A DNA stretch of 64,000 nt, from contig UQKD01000002.1 of assembly GCA_900541585.1 (NCBI GenBank), positions 161,605 to 225,604 of the forward strand. The letters run 5' to 3'. Origin of the DNA: an uncultured Alistipes sp. (GTDB taxonomy: Bacteria; Bacteroidota; Bacteroidia; Bacteroidales; Rikenellaceae). Position 1 is the first letter of the stretch. Every line of letters starts with the position of its first letter. The notes under the pieces are model-generated. The model did no database searches and had not been told where the DNA came from. It saw only the letters and a program-made list of their open reading frames with translations. Made by a program: the position numbers and the translations under genes. Positions 61,766-64,000 of the stretch are shown here, one piece after another.

Positions 61766-63423
61766 TATTCCGGCTGCCAGATAGATTCGACGGAGAACAC
61801 CTCCAGGTCGCAGACCCTGACCCGTTTGCCCCGGAAGCGGAATCCCCGGTCGTTGCCGGCCTCGGGACGGCGCTCCATGGAGTAAGAGTACAGTCCGCCG
61901 TCGATGAATACTTCGACCGAGGTGCGGTCGATGTAGATGTCGGCCGTCAGGCGCATGCTGGTCGGGTCCTGCGGAGAGTAGAAACGGCCGTTGAGGGTGT
62001 TGTGGTTCATGTCGTAGGCGACGAGCGGCTGGCCGGAGAGCGTGAGCGAGGCGTCCGTCGCGTGCGAAAGTTCGATGGTCGTCCGGATGCGGAGCCGGTC
62101 GGCCGTTCCGAACTCCTCCAGCCTGCGGCCGGCCTCTTCCGCCGTCAGCTCCCTCCATTCGCCCAGCGGGCGGAACAGCCGGTCGAGTTCGGCGACCGGC
62201 GTGCTGACCAGCCGCACGCCGTCCTTGGTCGTACGCAGCGTCAGTTCCGTGGGCATCGTCATCATGCCCTTGAAAGGCATCCCGGGGTGCGAAATGCGGC
62301 CCCAGCCGATCTGGATGCGCCGTCCGTCGGCGGCCGGAATGTTCGTGTAGGTCTGGGCCGCGTAGATGCTGCCCGACGTGTAGCGGTGTTTGCCCGACTC
62401 GGGACGGAACACCCGGCCGTCGAACGATCCGAGCATGTAGGTTCCCGAAGCCCCGTACATCACCCATTTCGTGTTGCCGGGGTCGCCGTCGACCGGAAGT
62501 TCGAACAGTTCGGGGCATTCCCAGAATCCGGTGACATGGCTCTCGTAGGTCCAGCGTTTCAGGTCGGGCGAGGTGTAGATCGAGTGTCCGTCGCGTTCGT
62601 TGAGCACCAGCACCCAATGTCCGGCGGGGGCGTACCAGAACACTTTGGGATCGCGCGTGTCCTTGCTGTTCCATTTGTCCCGGGAGTCGATCACCGGGTT
62701 GCCGGCGTATTTGGTGAACGTGCGGCCGTTGTCGAGGCTGTAAGCCACGCACTGCACCTGCCTCTCGGGACCTGCCGCCGTGTAGACGGCGACCAGGGCG
62801 GGCGTGCCGTCGCGGCTGAATCCCGCGGTGTTGGCGCAGTCGATGACTGCCGATCCGGAATACATCGTTCCCAGGCCGTCGGGAAAGAGTGCGTCGGGCA
62901 GTTCCTCCCAATGTACGAGGTCCTTGCTGACGGCATGTCCCCAGTGCATGTTCTGCCACTCGCGCTCATAGGGGTTGTGCTGGTAGAAGAGGTGGTATTC
63001 GCCGTCGTGGAAAACAAGGCCGTTCGGGTCGTTGATCCAGCCCCGGCGGGTCGTGAAGTGGAACTGCGGGCGGTTCTTTTCGCGGTAGAGGCTGTCCTGT
63101 CCGGCGATCCGGTCCGACTGATAGATTTTCCCGAGTCCCCGCGGGTCGCCGTCGTAGGCGATCCGCACGGTCTTCCCTTCAAGAGCCGACACGTCCCGGA
63201 ACACCCAGTAGTCCGCCTCTTCGGGGGCCAGCCGGATCGCCACCGAAAGGGTCGGTTCACCTTCCGTTTCGAAGGTCATGCGGCCCCGCTCCTGCCCGTG
63301 GGAGACCGGGAAGTTGAGGTAGCGTTTCGTGATTTTCAGCGCGATGTTCTCGGCCTGTACGCCCGAAGCGCACAGGGGCAGCAGCGAGCAGAGTATCAAA
63401 GTCATTTTCGTCCGTGTTTTCAT
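61765..63423 (-). CDS. Secreted GH32 fructanase/invertase-like enzyme (552 aa)
   Basis: Signal peptide after MKTRTKM (LILCSLLPLCASGVQA). An N-terminal beta domain (about 25-110) precedes the five-bladed GH32 propeller: GWINDPNGLVF with the nucleophile Asp, DTRDPKVFW (transition-state Asp) and WECPELFEL with the acid/base Glu. A C-terminal beta sandwich (about 410-550) ends it, with DRTSVEVFIDGG. Hydrolyses beta-fructosides (levan, inulin or sucrose); which one is not visible. No SusCD or fructokinase gene is near. ATG 63423 gives the signal peptide. Confidence 0.93.
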   Translation of the reverse strand: MKTRTKMTLILCSLLPLCASGVQAENIALKITKRYLNFPVSHGQERGRMTFETEGEPTLSVAIRLAPEEADYWVFRDVSALEGKTVRIAYDGDPRGLGKIYQSDRIAGQDSLYREKNRPQFHFTTRRGWINDPNGLVFHDGEYHLFYQHNPYEREWQNMHWGHAVSKDLVHWEELPDALFPDGLGTMYSGSAVIDCANTAGFSRDGTPALVAVYTAAGPERQVQCVAYSLDNGRTFTKYAGNPVIDSRDKWNSKDTRDPKVFWYAPAGHWVLVLNERDGHSIYTSPDLKRWTYESHVTGFWECPELFELPVDGDPGNTKWVMYGASGTYMLGSFDGRVFRPESGKHRYTSGSIYAAQTYTNIPAADGRRIQIGWGRISHPGMPFKGMMTMPTELTLRTTKDGVRLVSTPVAELDRLFRPLGEWRELTAEEAGRRLEEFGTADRLRIRTTIELSHATDASLTLSGQPLVAYDMNHNTLNGRFYSPQDPTSMRLTADIYIDRTSVEVFIDGGLYSYSMERRPEAGNDRGFRFRGKRVRVCDLEVFSVESIWQPE

Positions 63424-63498
63424 GGCGGGTCGGCAGTTGCGGGTTGATGGGGAACGTATTCCGGAGTTCTCTTTCCGGGCGGAAAAACCGCTCTCCCT

Positions 63499-63530
63499 CA
63501 AAGGTAATAAAAAATCGGCGGAAGAAAAAC
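63499..63530 (-). promoter_or_regulatory. Probable GH32 promoter
   Basis: TACCTTTG (63506-63499) is a good -7 element; the expected -33 position holds only TTTT-like bases. Leader about 70 bases. Confidence 0.55.
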
Positions 63531-63695
63531 GGGGCGTCCCGTACGGTGCGGGTAAATTGCGGCAAAATCTTTGCCGGACAATCTTCGCAAGGGTTTGCGA
63601 AGGGCTTCCCGGCGGTGCTGTACGAGGCTATGAATGAAGTGTATAGCACTATCGGAAAAAATAATAAATATTTTTTGTAATTTCTGCTGTTAATT

Positions 63696-63727
63696 TTTTC
63701 ACAAATCTGAAAGTTTTTCTACCTTTG
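63696..63727 (+). promoter_or_regulatory. pckA promoter
   Basis: TTTT (63696-63699), 20 bases, TACCTTTG (63720-63727). Leader about 70 bases with a small AAGTC/GACTT hairpin. The rest of the 378-bp divergent space from GH32 is A/T-rich and holds no gene. Confidence 0.6.
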
Positions 63728-63801
63728 TGCCGTTGAAGTCTGGACTTGCGGACCGAAACGTCAGGTTGAAAAGAGGAGTTTTAATCAAATAAATTACAAT
63801 T

Positions 63802-64000
63802 ATGGACAAAATGGATTTGAAAAAGTACGGGATCACGGGCGTAACCGAGATCGTGTACAATCCCTCCTACGACGAGCTGTTCCGTGAGGAGACGAAAAAG
63901 GGGCTGCGCGGTTATGAGAAGGGTCAGCTGACCGAGACCGGCGCCGTGAACGTGATGACCGGCGTTTACACCGGCCGTTCGCCCAAGGACAAGTTCTTCG
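63802..64000 (+). CDS. pckA: Phosphoenolpyruvate carboxykinase (ATP), 5' end only
   Basis: The first 66 codons before the window edge: [20 protein letters not shown], then [20 protein letters not shown] followed by PKDKFF. The [13 protein letters not shown] stretch is the N-terminal signature of ATP-dependent PEP carboxykinases, which join oxaloacetate and PEP and in Bacteroidales run in the carboxylating direction of succinate fermentation. The active-site loops lie beyond the window. Confidence 0.93.
   Translation, partial: MDKMDLKKYGITGVTEIVYNPSYDELFREETKKGLRGYEKGQLTETGAVNVMTGVYTGRSPKDKFF

Noticed and set aside
61645..62959. Upstream extension of hemW by over 400 codons
   Set aside because: It is antisense to the GH32 gene in another frame; HemW proteins begin at the GLYFHIPFC segment and the promoter lies just before that ATG.

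Overview
The window looks like chromosomal DNA of a high-GC gut member of the Bacteroidales, most likely Alistipes or a close Rikenellaceae relative. The reasons are SusC/SusD pairs, many surface lipoproteins, BACON and fimbrillin-type domains, a CfxA/CepA-like class A beta-lactamase and, above all, promoters of the Bacteroidetes primary-sigma type (TTTG, 19-21 bases, TAnnTTTG), which I could read in front of many genes. Genus is an inference; no rRNA or tRNA gene is visible. Both ends cut genes: a BACON lipoprotein on the left and pckA on the right.

1-16.9 kb (all minus strand) is a glycan-utilisation locus. One unit runs susC, susD, a BACON/DUF5689-type lipoprotein and a surface metallophosphoesterase. 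The second starts at a promoter that touches the end of the first and runs GntR regulator, a fused kelch mutarotase/sodium symporter, N-acetylneuraminate lyase, sialidase and a fimbrillin/BACON lipoprotein. Together they read as capture, release, import and cleavage of sialic acid. A near-perfect dyad sits on each of the two promoters.

17-26.3 kb holds housekeeping and orphan genes: a coiled-coil membrane protein, a DUF3108 protein, recG, a small lipoprotein of an rSAM-linked type without its partner, ispG, a WbqC-like gene, and a GH2-family protein in which both expected catalytic glutamates are replaced. recG and the GH2 gene are preceded by tandem copies of a promoter-bearing palindromic element.

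26.6-30.4 kb is compositionally distinct (visibly AT-richer): a 1156-residue lipoprotein divergent from a 72-residue Xre-type regulator, with two operator-like dyads between them.

30.5-45.9 kb contains cvpA-rsgA-trmH-aminotransferase, nfo, a DUF3078 protein with a C-terminal-processing protease and a small membrane protein, deoC, a TPR/OmpA-like lipoprotein with six 11-bp repeats in its leader, rpsO-pnp with an intergenic hairpin, and apbE with a lipid kinase.

46.2-51.1 kb is regulatory and accessory: an AraC regulator 6 bp ahead of a class A beta-lactamase, an HxlR regulator divergent from a DJ-1-like gene, and an RLAN/ATP-grasp ligase overlapping a RimI-type acetyltransferase.

51.2-60.4 kb is a glycogen cluster: a GT3 synthase fused to a GT35 phosphorylase (1416 residues), a debranching enzyme with a lysine/alanine tail, a GT4 glycosyltransferase and a GH57 enzyme. 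The window closes with hemW (apparently leaderless), a secreted GH32 fructanase and the start of pckA. I found no CRISPR array, IS element, tRNA or rRNA.
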